A stretch of DNA of 64,000 bases from Staphylococcus hyicus (GCF_000816085.1 NZ_CP008747.1:620001-684000); one strand, 5' to 3'; shown: positions 1 through 9,690, counted from the stretch's first letter. Notes: generated by a model from the letters alone, not told the origin. A program made the numbers and translations.

Positions 1-1313
1 AACTAAGAAGTCAGAAACATTATGGGGCCTTAGCGTTACTGCCATTGGTCGTATTTTTAATCATATATGTCGGTGTAGGATTATTTTTTACGATCATAGG
101 TAAGGACGAAGCATTTAATCAATTACCGCGTCATGTTGCGATTATGATTGCCATTGCCATTGCATGGCTTGCATATGATAGGCGTACCCCTTTGGCAAAA
201 AAAGTTAAAATTTTCACAGAAAATGCCGGTTCGTCTGGTATAGCCGAATTAGGACTCATTCTCTTACTTGCAGGGGCTTTTGCAAGTGCAGCCAGTGCGT
301 CAGGAGGGCAAGATGCATTAGTCAATATGGGACTCTCTATCATACCCCCAAGTTTATTAATACCAGGTATTTTTGCGATGAGTGCTTTTGTGGCCACTGC
401 AATGGGGACATCGACTGGGACACAGGCTGCGTTTTTACCTATTGGTATTGCGGTGGCGCAATCTGCGGATTTAAATGTCGCGGCAGCCGCTGCTGCTGTA
501 ATTGCAGGTGCATATTTTGGGGATAATTTATCCATTATTTCTGATACGACAATTGCAGCCACGACAGGTGTAGGCGCGAATATGAAAGACAAATTTAAAG
601 CGAATTTTATGATTGCATTGCCTGCAGCGGTAATAACATTTTTTATTTATGCAATCGTGGGAGGTACCGGTAAAATTAAAGGTGATTTATCCTTTAATAT
701 TTTTGATATTATCCCTTATCTTTTCGTACTCATTGCAGCGATTGCAGGTATGAATGTGATGTTTGTTTTACTGTCAGGGATTGTATTAACAGGTATCATC
801 GGGATGCTTCGGGGTCATCTTCATTTCTTTGAATGGACAGCTAAAGTTGGGGAAGGCATGGAATCAACGTTTAGCATATTTTTAGTCGCATTTTTAATTT
901 CTGGACTTGTTGCTTTAATTCGTTACTATGGTGGCATAGATTGGATTGTCGAAACGATGAAAAAACAAGCGCGTGGCCGTAAAAGTGCAGAATATGCAAT
1001 GGGGATTTTATCAGGGATTTTATCAGCAGCTTTAGTTAATAATGTCGTTGCGATATTAATCGCGGCACCTATCGCTAAAGAAATTGGTGATGCATCAAAA
1101 ATACCTCCGAAACGCATGGCAAGTATACTGGACATCTTCGCTGCGAGTGCACTCATGGTGTTACCACATGATAGTGGAATGTTAATGGCAGAACAATTTG
1201 GTAACGTGTCATACTTAGAAGTTTTACAATATTCATTTTATCCTGTTATTTTAATATTATGCACATTTATATCGATTCATTTAGGCATGTTTAAAGGAAA
1301 GCAAACAACTTAA
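1..1313 (+). CDS. NhaC-type Na+/H+ antiporter family transporter, 5' partial
   Basis: This is an integral membrane transporter of the NhaC superfamily. The reading frame is open to the left edge, so the start lies outside the window. The visible part has about ten hydrophobic segments and the family motif FGDNLSIISDTT. It is a close paralog of the transporter at 16912-18213: both carry GDNLSxISDTTIAA and a SILDIF segment near the C-terminus. Substrate cannot be read from sequence. NhaC members include Na+/H+ antiporters and proposed amino acid transporters, and the riboswitch-controlled paralog makes an amino acid or sulfur compound plausible here. The upstream regulatory region is not visible. 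Family confidence is high; function is open. Confidence 0.85.
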   Translation, partial: LRSQKHYGALALLPLVVFLIIYVGVGLFFTIIGKDEAFNQLPRHVAIMIAIAIAWLAYDRRTPLAKKVKIFTENAGSSGIAELGLILLLAGAFASAASASGGQDALVNMGLSIIPPSLLIPGIFAMSAFVATAMGTSTGTQAAFLPIGIAVAQSADLNVAAAAAAVIAGAYFGDNLSIISDTTIAATTGVGANMKDKFKANFMIALPAAVITFFIYAIVGGTGKIKGDLSFNIFDIIPYLFVLIAAIAGMNVMFVLLSGIVLTGIIGMLRGHLHFFEWTAKVGEGMESTFSIFLVAFLISGLVALIRYYGGIDWIVETMKKQARGRKSAEYAMGILSGILSAALVNNVVAILIAAPIAKEIGDASKIPPKRMASILDIFAASALMVLPHDSGMLMAEQFGNVSYLEVLQYSFYPVILILCTFISIHLGMFKGKQTT

Positions 1314-1317
1314 CAGA

Positions 1318-1350
1318 AAGCGCACGCGAAGAATTGAACGCGTGCGCTTT
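1318..1350. terminator. Bidirectional intrinsic terminator
   Basis: Perfect 11-bp stem AAGCGCACGCG/CGCGTGCGCTT with a 10-nt loop, followed by T residues. It sits between convergent genes and can serve both. Confidence 0.85.
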
Positions 1351-1352
1351 TC

Positions 1353-1961
1353 CTATTTCCAAGTCTCGTCTGGAAGTATATAATCACGTTTTCTTTGATG
1401 TGATACATAGGGATTGCCTTGTACTGTAAATCTTAAAGGTTTATGTGTCCAATGACCTTTATTAGGTATACCGATGCGTGGGCTTTCTACAATTTTTCTT
1501 GGATATTTACGGTTTTTTGTATCGATTTTAAGACGGCCTTCATTTAGGCGTGTGCCATCAATGGTACGTGGAATTTGCATGGCAGTAGTAAATTTACCAG
1601 GTCCATTGGTAAGCTCGTAGCCTGATTTACCTCGGTTTTGAATCATCATTTCGATGCCATCTTCGGGTTCGATTGCACGAATTAATACCCCTTCAGGTAC
1701 ACCTTTAGCTTGTGTGACAAAATTGATAAGTAAGTAACGATGCATCATATGGCCATAAATGGTGCCGCCTAATTGATAAAGCGAACGCACTTTAGGTGTA
1801 CGCTTTCCTTGATAGCCATGTGCTGCTCGATCATCAAAACCTAAATACGCTTCCGTCTCCACGATATATCCCGTATACGTTGTTTGCGCACTTTCATAAA
1901 TTATTTTAACGCCAAGTAAATCTTTGGCCACCTCAATTGTTGGTCGATGTATAAAATCCAT
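1353..1961 (-). CDS. 3-methyladenine DNA glycosylase (AAG/Mpg family)
   Basis: Base-excision repair enzyme predicted to remove alkylated purines such as 3-methyladenine; 202 aa, usual size for the family. The sequence carries [10 protein letters not shown] with the catalytic-type Glu, DRAAHG, RAIEP and TNGPGKFT, and ends with [10 protein letters not shown]. The frame extends further upstream, but the ATG at 1961 is preceded by GGAGG at good spacing and gives the normal family N-terminus (MDFIHRPT), so I place the start there. Convergent with the NhaC-type gene and monocistronic. Confidence 0.93.
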   Translation of the reverse strand: MDFIHRPTIEVAKDLLGVKIIYESAQTTYTGYIVETEAYLGFDDRAAHGYQGKRTPKVRSLYQLGGTIYGHMMHRYLLINFVTQAKGVPEGVLIRAIEPEDGIEMMIQNRGKSGYELTNGPGKFTTAMQIPRTIDGTRLNEGRLKIDTKNRKYPRKIVESPRIGIPNKGHWTHKPLRFTVQGNPYVSHQRKRDYILPDETWK

Positions 1962-2160
1962 AACGAACTGCCTCCAATATGTCATTACTCTAAGTGTAAC
2001 GAAAAGCAACCGTTGCGTACAAGAAGAACACATGAACAATTTTAATCTTAACAATAAGCATTATTATTGTTAAAAATCAATATTTAAATTTTAACTAAAG
2101 TTTAATATAATTATGATATGGTTTTATATAGATTACAATTGAAAAGGAGGACTATCTTTT

Positions 2161-2835
2161 ATGATAGCAACACAGCAAGTTGGTTTTTTAGAAGCTTTTA
2201 AGCTTTTTTGGTTGAACTATGTCAACTTTAAAGGCCGCAGCCGTCGTAGTGAGTATTGGTGGGTCATGTTATGGCATACAATTATTATTCTGCCATTAGT
2301 TATTTTAGGTTTTATATCACTCATTATTACACCAATATTAGCATTCATCATCTTCTTTATAATAATATTGTATTGTTTTGCAACGATGATTCCTAATTTG
2401 GCACTTACAGTGAGACGTTTTCATGATAATGGATTCTCAATGTTAATACCGATTATAAATGTGGTAATAGGTATTTTATGTAATATTGTAAATATTTTTA
2501 TAGAACAGACAGATGTTTATCAAGCTGGAAACAGTACGATTACAGCACATTCCGGTTTCATACCATTTTTTGTTGCAATAATTTTTATGTTTGTCATGTT
2601 CGGTTTGCAGATCTTTACATTAGTGATATGTCTGTTAGATAGTAAAAAAGAGACGAACCAATACGGACCTTCTCCTAAATATGTGCAAAACGCAACACCA
2701 TACAAAGGTGTAAATGATGGTGGAATGACACATGAAGGAAGCAGTATGTCACATGCCAATGAACATCTAGACACTAATGCAGATACATCGTATCCACATA
2801 AAGAGGAAGAGATGTCAGACTACAAAAACAGATAA
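2161..2835 (+). CDS. DUF805 membrane protein
   Basis: 224-aa membrane protein of the DUF805 family, function unknown. The N-terminal part shows the family hallmark FKGRSRRSEYWW before the first membrane helix and RRFHDNG between helices. The last ~60 residues are hydrophilic, rich in His, Glu and Ser, and probably cytoplasmic. The tail is longer than in minimal DUF805 proteins. AAAGGAGG precedes the ATG. Monocistronic, followed by a hairpin terminator. Confidence 0.85.
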   Translation: MIATQQVGFLEAFKLFWLNYVNFKGRSRRSEYWWVMLWHTIIILPLVILGFISLIITPILAFIIFFIIILYCFATMIPNLALTVRRFHDNGFSMLIPIINVVIGILCNIVNIFIEQTDVYQAGNSTITAHSGFIPFFVAIIFMFVMFGLQIFTLVICLLDSKKETNQYGPSPKYVQNATPYKGVNDGGMTHEGSSMSHANEHLDTNADTSYPHKEEEMSDYKNR

Positions 2836-2846
2836 TACCCAATAAT

Positions 2847-2886
2847 GCAGAACGACTATCGCTACGATGGCTATTCTGCTTTTTTA
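2847..2886 (+). terminator. Intrinsic terminator after DUF805 gene
   Basis: Imperfect stem beginning GCAGAA and closing with TTCTGC, with G-U wobbles inside and a run of T residues after it. Confidence 0.7.
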
Positions 2887-2920
2887 TTAGTGACATCTGT
2901 ATGTAAACTATATAAGTCTT

Positions 2921-2942
2921 TTTGACAAATATATTTGTCAAA
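2921..2942. promoter_or_regulatory. 22-bp perfect palindrome, likely operator of the ABC exporter genes
   Basis: Half-site TTTGACAAATA is followed directly by its exact reverse complement TATTTGTCAAA. The right half contains a -35-like TTGTCA (2935-2940), 18 bp before a -10-like TATACT (2959-2964), so a bound dimer would block the promoter of the gene at 2997. The cognate regulator is unknown. Confidence 0.7.
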
Positions 2943-2996
2943 TTAAAACGTGTTATAGTATACTTACAATATCAAATATAGAAAGGGCGATACGCT

Positions 2997-3896
2997 ATGT
3001 CATTAAAGGTGGCACATGTCAGCAAGAAATTTAAAGATGTCACAGCCGTCAATGATATTTCATTCGAGCTCGAAACTGGCAAAATGTTAGGGTTTTTAGG
3101 ACGAAATGGTGCGGGTAAAACGACAACTTTCAGAATGATTTTAGGTTTAACAGAACCTACACAAGGTGATATCTATTTTAACGATGAGAAAATAAAGGCA
3201 TCACATTATGACGTAATTGGTTATTTACCTGAAGAGCGAGGATTACATGCCAAATTAAAGGTGGAAGAAGAATTGACCTATTTGGCGACATTAAAAGGAA
3301 TGTCTAAAAAAGATATTAAAGGTGCGATCGACTATTGGTTAGAACGATTTCAAATTACAGAACATCGTGATAAAAAGATCGAATCTTTATCAAAAGGGAA
3401 TCAACAAAAAGTACAACTCCTAGCGAGTATGATTCATGAACCGGAGTTGCTCATTTTAGATGAACCTTTCAGCGGACTTGATCCTGTTAATGTTGAACTA
3501 TTAAAAAAAGCCGTTATTGAATTGAATCAAAAAGGTACAACTATCATTTTTAGTTCGCATCGTATGGAACATATTGAAGAACTTTGTGATGACGTATGCA
3601 TTATAAATAATGGCCAAATGGTAGTACAGGGGCCAATCCAAACGGTGAAGCGTAACAGTGGATATCAACGTGTTGTGATTGAAACGACATATGATTTACA
3701 TGACTTTGAAGATATCCCTGGCGTTGTTGATACGCAACATACACCACAAAAATATGTGTTTATTATTGAAAATGAAGACGTTGCGAAAACACTCTATGCC
3801 CGAATACAATCCCTTGATTTTGTCAAACATTTTGAAGTGCTTGATCCTACAATTAAAGAGATATTTATTGAGAAAGTAGGTGATCGTCATGCGTAA
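2997..3896 (+). CDS. ABC transporter ATP-binding protein (NatA-like)
   Basis: 299-aa ATPase subunit of a two-gene ABC exporter. Walker A is GRNGAGKTTT (about residues 36-45), the signature is LSKGNQQKVQ, and Walker B is LLILDEPFSGLDP followed by the switch His in SSHRMEH. The C-terminal ~80 residues form the extension typical of NatA/CcmA-like exporters. It overlaps the permease gene by 8 bp, so the two are translationally coupled. A NatA-type role (Na+ or drug/peptide efflux) is inference from family. Regulation probably runs through the palindrome just upstream. Confidence 0.9.
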   Translation: MSLKVAHVSKKFKDVTAVNDISFELETGKMLGFLGRNGAGKTTTFRMILGLTEPTQGDIYFNDEKIKASHYDVIGYLPEERGLHAKLKVEEELTYLATLKGMSKKDIKGAIDYWLERFQITEHRDKKIESLSKGNQQKVQLLASMIHEPELLILDEPFSGLDPVNVELLKKAVIELNQKGTTIIFSSHRMEHIEELCDDVCIINNGQMVVQGPIQTVKRNSGYQRVVIETTYDLHDFEDIPGVVDTQHTPQKYVFIIENEDVAKTLYARIQSLDFVKHFEVLDPTIKEIFIEKVGDRHA

Positions 3897-5121
3897 ATTT
3901 TTAGCAACGTTTAAGTTAACTTATTTCAATAAATTAAAATCAAAAGCATTTATCATTTCAACGATTTTATTTATGTTGGCAATTATTGGATTAGCAAATG
4001 CGGATAAAATCATTAAAATGTTTGATGATGGACAAGACAATATTGCAGTGGTTACGAAAGACGAACGTGTTTTTCAATACATTAAAAAAACGAATGAATC
4101 ACTGCATAAAGGGGTACATTATAAAAAACTTTCAGCTTCTAAAGTGGATCAAGCTTTAAAAGACGAATCGATTGATCAAGCATATATGATTCACACAGAG
4201 GGTGATCGTATATCAGCGACAATTAAAGCGAGTAAACAACCTTCTGAAATCGATCAAAAAGAATTACAAACGATATTAACGCAATTTCAATCGCAAAAAG
4301 TTGCTCAAAAGTTGGGTTTAACGCCCAACGAACAAAAGGAACTATTTACACCTAGTACCGTTGATACGAAAGTAATCAAAGTGGGTGAAGGACAATCGAT
4401 TGATCAAAATGAGAAAGCCTTCAGTTCATTTATCGTTATGATTGGCAGTCTTTTAATGATGTTTATCATAATTAATTATGCTAACCAAATTGCAATGGAA
4501 GTCGCTACAGAAAAAACATCAAGAGTTTCTGAAATGATTATTACAAGTGTGAAGCCATCGCTACATATTATTGCAAAAATTACGGCTGTTCTTAGTGTTG
4601 CATTGACACAAATTGCCGCAATTGGATTGACGGTGATTGCGTGTGTATTCTTTTTTGATCTTGGAAAAACTTTAAAAGGCTTAGATTTTGTATTCACACC
4701 ACATATTACAAGATTAATAATTTTTGGCATTATCTTTTTAATCATAGGGGTGTTTACGTATGTCATATTTGCTGCGATTTTAGGTAACTTAACAGCAAGA
4801 ATAGAAGATATGGGTCAAACGTTAATGCCATTGACAATGTTAATGATTGCAAGTTTTTATACTGGTTACATTGGTGGGCTTACAAATCCTGATAACATTT
4901 TCATTAAAATCACAAGCTATGTTCCATTTTTCTCGCCATTTGTTACCTTTGCAAGATTATCCATTCCTGAGACACCGACATACGAAGCAATTATTGCTAT
5001 CGTGATTCACCTTGTGCTCATATTAGTCCTATTTTATTTCGCAACAAAATCGTATCAAAACGCGGTTTTAACCTTTGAAAAAGGATGGTGGAAGGCGTTT
5101 AAACGCGTCATTCAAAAATAA
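3889..5121 (+). CDS. ABC transporter permease (NatB/ABC-2 type)
   Basis: 410-aa permease with one N-terminal membrane helix (about residues 20-40), an extracytoplasmic domain of ~130 residues rich in Lys, Asp and Gln, then five or six helices: the ABC2_membrane_3/NatB layout. A GTG at 3880 is in frame, but the ATG at 3889 sits behind AGTAGGTG and gives the N-terminus MRKFLATFKLTY, so I use it. It overlaps the ATPase gene and must be its partner. Substrate unknown. Confidence 0.88.
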   Translation: MRKFLATFKLTYFNKLKSKAFIISTILFMLAIIGLANADKIIKMFDDGQDNIAVVTKDERVFQYIKKTNESLHKGVHYKKLSASKVDQALKDESIDQAYMIHTEGDRISATIKASKQPSEIDQKELQTILTQFQSQKVAQKLGLTPNEQKELFTPSTVDTKVIKVGEGQSIDQNEKAFSSFIVMIGSLLMMFIIINYANQIAMEVATEKTSRVSEMIITSVKPSLHIIAKITAVLSVALTQIAAIGLTVIACVFFFDLGKTLKGLDFVFTPHITRLIIFGIIFLIIGVFTYVIFAAILGNLTARIEDMGQTLMPLTMLMIASFYTGYIGGLTNPDNIFIKITSYVPFFSPFVTFARLSIPETPTYEAIIAIVIHLVLILVLFYFATKSYQNAVLTFEKGWWKAFKRVIQK

Positions 5122-5163
5122 TATTATAGCGATAACGGTAACATAATAGCAAAATCAACGAGT

Positions 5164-5202
5164 CTTCAAAAGCCGATGAGATACGGTTTTTGAAGGCTTT
5201 TC
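5164..5202 (+). terminator. Intrinsic terminator after NatAB-like genes
   Basis: Stem CTTCAAAAGCCG/CGGTTTTTGAAG (one wobble) then GCTTTTC. It shares the CTTCAAA stem core with several other terminators in the window. Confidence 0.8.
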
Positions 5203-5277
5203 TAATTGACACAAAAATTCTATCCACAAGTATAGACGAAACTGATACAATAAATAAAAAGTATTCGAGGTGGAAAC

Positions 5278-5610
5278 ATGGGCATTTTGTATCCCATTGC
5301 CATATTCATTTTGGCTGGTTTATGTGAAATTGGAGGGGGATATCTCATTTGGTTGTGGTTAAGAGATGAAAAGCCTATGTGGTTAGGATTAGCCGGAGGT
5401 ATCATTTTAATGCTTTATGGTATCGTAGCAACGTTTCAAAGTTTTCCAACGTTTGGACGTGTCTATGCTGCATATGGCGGCGTATTTATCATTTTAAGCT
5501 TGCTATGGGCATATTGGATTGACCATGAACCACCTGATAAATTTGATATTATAGGCGGTATCATTTGTATTGTAGGGGTATTAGTGATGGTGCTTCCGTC
5601 AAGAGGTTGA
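5278..5610 (+). CDS. UPF0060 (YnfA-type) membrane protein
   Basis: 110-aa protein with four predicted membrane helices, matching the UPF0060/YnfA family in length and in the motifs [22 protein letters not shown] and GGIICIVGV. These proteins are structurally akin to small multidrug transporters, but function is not established. The start has GAGGTGG at good spacing. A candidate promoter is TTGACA at 5206-5211 with TATAGA at 5231-5236 (19-bp spacer). The galM gene follows closely and may be cotranscribed. Confidence 0.9.
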   Translation: MGILYPIAIFILAGLCEIGGGYLIWLWLRDEKPMWLGLAGGIILMLYGIVATFQSFPTFGRVYAAYGGVFIILSLLWAYWIDHEPPDKFDIIGGIICIVGVLVMVLPSRG

Positions 5611-5642
5611 TTGAGGTGCATTTAAAGGAGTTAGATGAATGT

Positions 5643-6644
5643 ATGAAAATTGGGATTGAACATCAAGCGAATGGCATAGATTTAATAAAAATACATCATA
5701 AAACAGTGTCTATCGTATTCACAAATTATGGCGCGCGTATTGTCAGTTGGAAAATCGATCATAACAATATTGTTTTAGGAAATGAAGTTGAAGCAGATGA
5801 ATTTTATCCGAACGATCCTTACTATTTTGGTGCAACCATTGGACGCTATGCAGGAAGAATCGAAAGCGGTTCATTCAAGTTAAATAATCATACGTATGAA
5901 GTGGAAACAAATGCCGGAGGCCAGCATTTACATGGAGGTTCTCATGGATTGTCTTCACGTTTATTTGAATATGAAACAGAACAACATATTGATCATGTGA
6001 AAGTGATATTTACAACACAATTACAAAGTTCTGAAGATAATTTCCCGGGTAATATGGATATTCGTATTGCCTTTACGTATGATATGACGAATACATGGAC
6101 GATTGAATACTATGCATCTTCAACGGAAGATACACTTTTTAATCCTTCCAACCATGTTTATTTTAATTTAAATCCAGATAATCGGACGGTTGATAATCAC
6201 GTGTTGAAAAGTGATAAATTACATTTATTCCCATTAAATGATAGTCGCTTACCTCAAAATAAGCCGATTGATTTAATTAAAACACTTGGTATGAATCAAG
6301 TTCCAATTCAAGCTTTATTTCAAACAAAAGATCCTAGAATATCCCCTCAAATACAGAGATTCAAAGGGTTAGATCATCCATTTGAAGTGGCCGAAGGGAA
6401 ATTGACTTTAGCCACTTCGCATTTAAAATTGCATGTGGTTACAGATCGTCCTCAAATTGTGATTTATACGTTTAATTCTCCAGAAAAAGTTGGAAATCCA
6501 AAGCAACTTTTTAAATCTCATTCAGGTATTGCTTTAGAAACACAAAGTATGCCTAATGATATCCATATGTTCGGAGAAAAAGCACATTCAATTTTGCGTG
6601 GTAATGTACCATTTTATTCGAAGACATCCTATCAAGTTGAATGA
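5643..6644 (+). CDS. galM: Aldose 1-epimerase (mutarotase)
   Basis: 333-aa GalM-family enzyme that interconverts alpha and beta anomers of hexoses such as galactose. It carries GRYAGRIESG, GGQHLHGG with the catalytic-type His, SNHVYFNL with the second His, and a C-terminal ALETQSMPND with the catalytic-base Glu. The frame is open upstream into the UPF0060 gene; the ATG at 5643 preceded by AAAGGAG (12-nt spacing, a little long) gives a family-like N-terminus. No Leloir genes are nearby. Confidence 0.88.
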   Translation: MKIGIEHQANGIDLIKIHHKTVSIVFTNYGARIVSWKIDHNNIVLGNEVEADEFYPNDPYYFGATIGRYAGRIESGSFKLNNHTYEVETNAGGQHLHGGSHGLSSRLFEYETEQHIDHVKVIFTTQLQSSEDNFPGNMDIRIAFTYDMTNTWTIEYYASSTEDTLFNPSNHVYFNLNPDNRTVDNHVLKSDKLHLFPLNDSRLPQNKPIDLIKTLGMNQVPIQALFQTKDPRISPQIQRFKGLDHPFEVAEGKLTLATSHLKLHVVTDRPQIVIYTFNSPEKVGNPKQLFKSHSGIALETQSMPNDIHMFGEKAHSILRGNVPFYSKTSYQVE

Positions 6645-6683
6645 AAGATATCATGAATTATGAGCATTAAAGGAGATGACACG

Positions 6684-6884
6684 ATGCGCACACGCTTAAA
6701 AGAATTACGTGCGCGAGAGGGGTACAATCAAACGGAATTGGCTAAAAAAGCACGAATATCTAGACAAACTGTCTCGCTCATTGAACGTAATGAATTTATG
6801 CCCTCTATTATAACGGCGTTTAAAATCGCACGTATATTTGGAGAAAAAGTAGAAGATGTTTTTATATTTGATAAAGAACTATAA
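6684..6884 (+). CDS. Small XRE-family HTH transcriptional regulator
   Basis: 66-aa protein that is nearly all one helix-turn-helix domain (NQTELAKKARISRQTVSLIER, residues ~15-35). It belongs to the short YvaO/YozG-like class whose members often pair with a small membrane protein; no such partner is adjacent here. An upstream in-frame ATG at 6660 exists, but AAAGGAGATG before 6684 decides the start. Target unknown. Confidence 0.85.
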   Translation: MRTRLKELRAREGYNQTELAKKARISRQTVSLIERNEFMPSIITAFKIARIFGEKVEDVFIFDKEL

Positions 6885-6917
6885 CAACATGCACAAAGTA
6901 GCGTAACCTTTCTTACG

Positions 6918-6970
6918 AATAGCCTTCGCAGTTCATCTAAAAATGAAATGCGAAGGCTATTGTTGTTTGA
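6918..6970 (+). terminator. Intrinsic terminator
   Basis: Perfect 13-bp stem AATAGCCTTCGCA/TGCGAAGGCTATT followed by GTTGTTTG. Confidence 0.8.
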
Positions 6971-7068
6971 GTGGTGAGTGATTAAAAGCAACACATGGTT
7001 ATCCAGTTTGTATATATGTGATGTTTAAAGGTAGGGAACAGAGAGGGTATGTCGATGGCTAGCGTGAA

Positions 7069-7719
7069 TTATGAACATCTAGCCAAAAGTTTTTCTAATT
7101 TTAAACGACGTTCTGCAGTAATATATGGATTTTGAATCGCATACGACAGCTGAGCTTTATTTTTTTTATCATTATAATATAAGTCATTTAAAGCTTGAAC
7201 AGAGAGACGTGTGTCTTCAGGAGCCTCTTTAATCAATTTTAATGTGCTGTTAGGATATACGATGCCTTCATGAATAACTCTAAAATAACATCCTGTTTTT
7301 CCAGTTGCCATCATACGTTTCATGATGCCATTATATTGATATTTACGTTGAATTTTATTACAAGGTTCCCTGATTTCGGATACTTCTATAATTGCTTCAC
7401 CAATTTGATATTGGTTTCCAAAGTACAATTCATTTTCATCAATATCATTAACAGAAATGTTCTCCCCAAAAAAAGCATGGTCAGGTATAGGTGAAATCAC
7501 ATCTTTCCACATTGAATAGTGTGCTGTACTGAATAAACATACGGCTTTATCAGGGCCACCATGACCATGATAGGCTTGTTCGTCACCTTCAAATCCTAAC
7601 TTAGAAAGCCAGATGGGTGCATCTATAGGTGTTTTATCCATACCACTTTTCATAGGTTGATTATCATAATGTAACGTTTTAACTTTGCCCGCACAAATCG
7701 CTTTGATTGTGTAGTCCAT
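7069..7719 (-). CDS. MOSC domain protein (YiiM-like)
   Basis: 216-aa protein with a MOSC beta-barrel of the YiiM type, followed by a C-terminal 3-alpha domain. Visible motifs are DGxEGD-like GFEGDEQAYHGHGGPDKAVC and the conserved EPCNKI, whose Cys is the likely molybdenum-cofactor ligand in this family. Known MOSC enzymes reduce N-hydroxylated substrates or move sulfur; the substrate here is unknown. Start supported by GAGGAGG. The organism clearly makes molybdenum cofactor (genes at 57-64 kb), so a Moco-bound role is consistent. Confidence 0.88.
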   Translation of the reverse strand: MDYTIKAICAGKVKTLHYDNQPMKSGMDKTPIDAPIWLSKLGFEGDEQAYHGHGGPDKAVCLFSTAHYSMWKDVISPIPDHAFFGENISVNDIDENELYFGNQYQIGEAIIEVSEIREPCNKIQRKYQYNGIMKRMMATGKTGCYFRVIHEGIVYPNSTLKLIKEAPEDTRLSVQALNDLYYNDKKNKAQLSYAIQNPYITAERRLKLEKLLARCS

Positions 7720-7847
7720 AATTGAACCTCCTCACATGTTGGTGCTTTTATTGTATAGGAAAAGCAGTAAAACGTCTTGTTGTGGGTGCCATTATGATGA
7801 ATATTCATGTAAAATAAAAGTATAAATTAAAAAGGGAGCGTCAAAAG

Positions 7848-8528
7848 ATGGATACGAAACAACTTAAATTAATGACATTAAAAGATGCTGTTGCTCGTAT
7901 TGAAGATGGCATGATTCTAGGTTTAGGAACAGGTAGTACGATAGCGTTATTAGTTCCCGAAATCGCCAAACTGATCGAAAAAGGTTATCATCTCAAAGGC
8001 GTCTGTACATCAGAACGCACAGCTTCTCAAGCTAAGTCGCTTAACATTCCAATATTAGATATTAATGATGTGGATAAAATTGATTTAGCTATTGATGGTG
8101 CGGATGAAATTGATCCTAATTTGAACTTAATCAAAGGTGGGGGTGGCGCGTTATTTAGAGAAAAAGTCATTGATGCATTCGCGACGCGATTTATCGTTTT
8201 AGCAGATCAAACAAAATGTGTCTCATATTTAGGAGAAACATTTAAACTACCTGTAGAAGTGGATCAATTTAATTGGTATCAACTCGCGAAACAAATCGAA
8301 GCTGCTTATCCAGTAAAGGTATGTCGTCGAATGAAAGAAGATATACCTTTGATTACAGATAACGGCAATTATATTCTAGATATTGAAATGACATCTCAAA
8401 TTGATCCTTATGCTTTTCATGAGTATCTTATTCATTTAACTGGTGTACTTGAAACTGGTTACTTTTTAGATGTTGCGGATGAGGCTATTGTTGGAACAGA
8501 GTCTGGTGTTAAATTTTTAACGAAATGA
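7848..8528 (+). CDS. rpiA: Ribose-5-phosphate isomerase A
   Basis: 226-aa enzyme of the non-oxidative pentose phosphate pathway interconverting ribose-5-P and ribulose-5-P. It shows the family motifs GLGTGST (residues ~24-30), AIDGADEIDP and LIKGGGGALFREK with the catalytic Glu. Length is typical. AAAGGGAG precedes the ATG. Single gene ended by a terminator shared with spdC. Confidence 0.96.
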   Translation: MDTKQLKLMTLKDAVARIEDGMILGLGTGSTIALLVPEIAKLIEKGYHLKGVCTSERTASQAKSLNIPILDINDVDKIDLAIDGADEIDPNLNLIKGGGGALFREKVIDAFATRFIVLADQTKCVSYLGETFKLPVEVDQFNWYQLAKQIEAAYPVKVCRRMKEDIPLITDNGNYILDIEMTSQIDPYAFHEYLIHLTGVLETGYFLDVADEAIVGTESGVKFLTK

Positions 8529-8576
8529 TATGAATCTTATGGTCGCTTAAGAGATTTATGATAAATACCCATTAAA

Positions 8577-8616
8577 AAACCTTCAAAGTTCATGATTTAA
8601 TGATCTTTGAAGGTTT
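8577..8616. terminator. Bidirectional intrinsic terminator between rpiA and spdC
   Basis: Stem AAACCTTCAAAG/CTTTGAAGGTTT, 12 bp perfect, with A and T tracts on the two sides; it lies between convergent genes. Confidence 0.85.
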
Positions 8617-8655
8617 ACGTAATATTAAAGAATGTTACGCGATTTTATCCATAAC

Positions 8656-9690
8656 TTAACGACGTAGATGTCTATGTTTGCGTTTTAAAGTTTGTGGTTC
8701 GTCTTCTTGTACGATGGCACGTGCACGTGTTTCTTCGCTTACATTTAATTGATGTTCCGTGTCATTGACATGCCTAGGTTCGGCATGTTCGGTGTGTGTT
8801 TCTTGTGCCTCAGAGGCAGGTTGCTCATGGTGAGTGGCTGCTCTATCTGCCTCTTCTATTTCCGCTTCACGCTCTTGATTATAAAACATAGGTGTATCAT
8901 CATCGTCTCCTTTATGATGCGGTAAAATGAGACGCTTGATTAAGCTAAATAAAATCACGATTACCGCAACTGCAGCAGTCGCATAGGCAAGGACTTGCAT
9001 TGAGAAAATATCCCCAATTTCTTCACTAAAGAAAAAGACTTTTGCAAAAGACATGGCTGCATGGAATAGGGTGGCAATATAGATGGCACGTCCGCCTGTG
9101 CCTCTTACAAGTTCACCAGCAATCATTGAAAATGAGAATACGTAAATGGCACTGTACATTGTATATGGCATCCCAAATGCAGTATTCACATCCCAGATTA
9201 AGTAAAGCAAACTCACACCAATATTCGCAAATAAAAACGGTAAACGTCTTTCAACGATATTGAGTAAATATGCGCGAAAACCAAATTCAATAAAGAATGC
9301 CATGAAAAGATGTCCAATTAAAATCGCCCATATTGTTTCAGATAAATCTTTAGCTTGTAATAAAATAAAGCTATTTCCATACGTGTTAAAACTATACATA
9401 CCAATAATAAAAATAATTAAAGGTAATGTTAAAGCAAGAATAAGGCGCTCAATTACTTTTAAGCTTAATCCTAATTTGAAACCTTCAAGCTGTTCTTTTT
9501 TGTGCTTGAAGATAAGTATACAAATGATAGCAGCAATAAATGGTCCTAAACTATTTAATGAAAACACAAAATTTTTCAAACCAGATGCTTGTTGAAAATC
9601 TCTTAAAATTATCGGGCTCGCGTATGCAATCACAAAGAAAATAAAAATCGTCATCGCCCATTGAAAGCCAGATATACGAGAATGGTTCAT
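8656..9690 (-). CDS. spdC: SpdC/LyrA-type membrane protein (CPBP fold)
   Basis: 344-aa membrane protein. The N-terminal ~260 residues contain about eight helices and the CPBP-type segment [10 protein letters not shown]; only one Glu of the usual EExxxR is present, as in the non-proteolytic SpdC. The last ~85 residues are a hydrophilic His/Glu-rich cytoplasmic tail. The opening ([13 protein letters not shown]) and segments such as [19 protein letters not shown] match the S. aureus lysostaphin-resistance protein LyrA/SpdC as I know it. That protein partners with the glucosaminidase SagB and affects WalKR signalling. The tail is shorter than in S. aureus (about 420 aa). Location between rpiA and hutG agrees. 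Confidence 0.88.
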   Translation of the reverse strand: MNHSRISGFQWAMTIFIFFVIAYASPIILRDFQQASGLKNFVFSLNSLGPFIAAIICILIFKHKKEQLEGFKLGLSLKVIERLILALTLPLIIFIIGMYSFNTYGNSFILLQAKDLSETIWAILIGHLFMAFFIEFGFRAYLLNIVERRLPFLFANIGVSLLYLIWDVNTAFGMPYTMYSAIYVFSFSMIAGELVRGTGGRAIYIATLFHAAMSFAKVFFFSEEIGDIFSMQVLAYATAAVAVIVILFSLIKRLILPHHKGDDDDTPMFYNQEREAEIEEADRAATHHEQPASEAQETHTEHAEPRHVNDTEHQLNVSEETRARAIVQEDEPQTLKRKHRHLRR

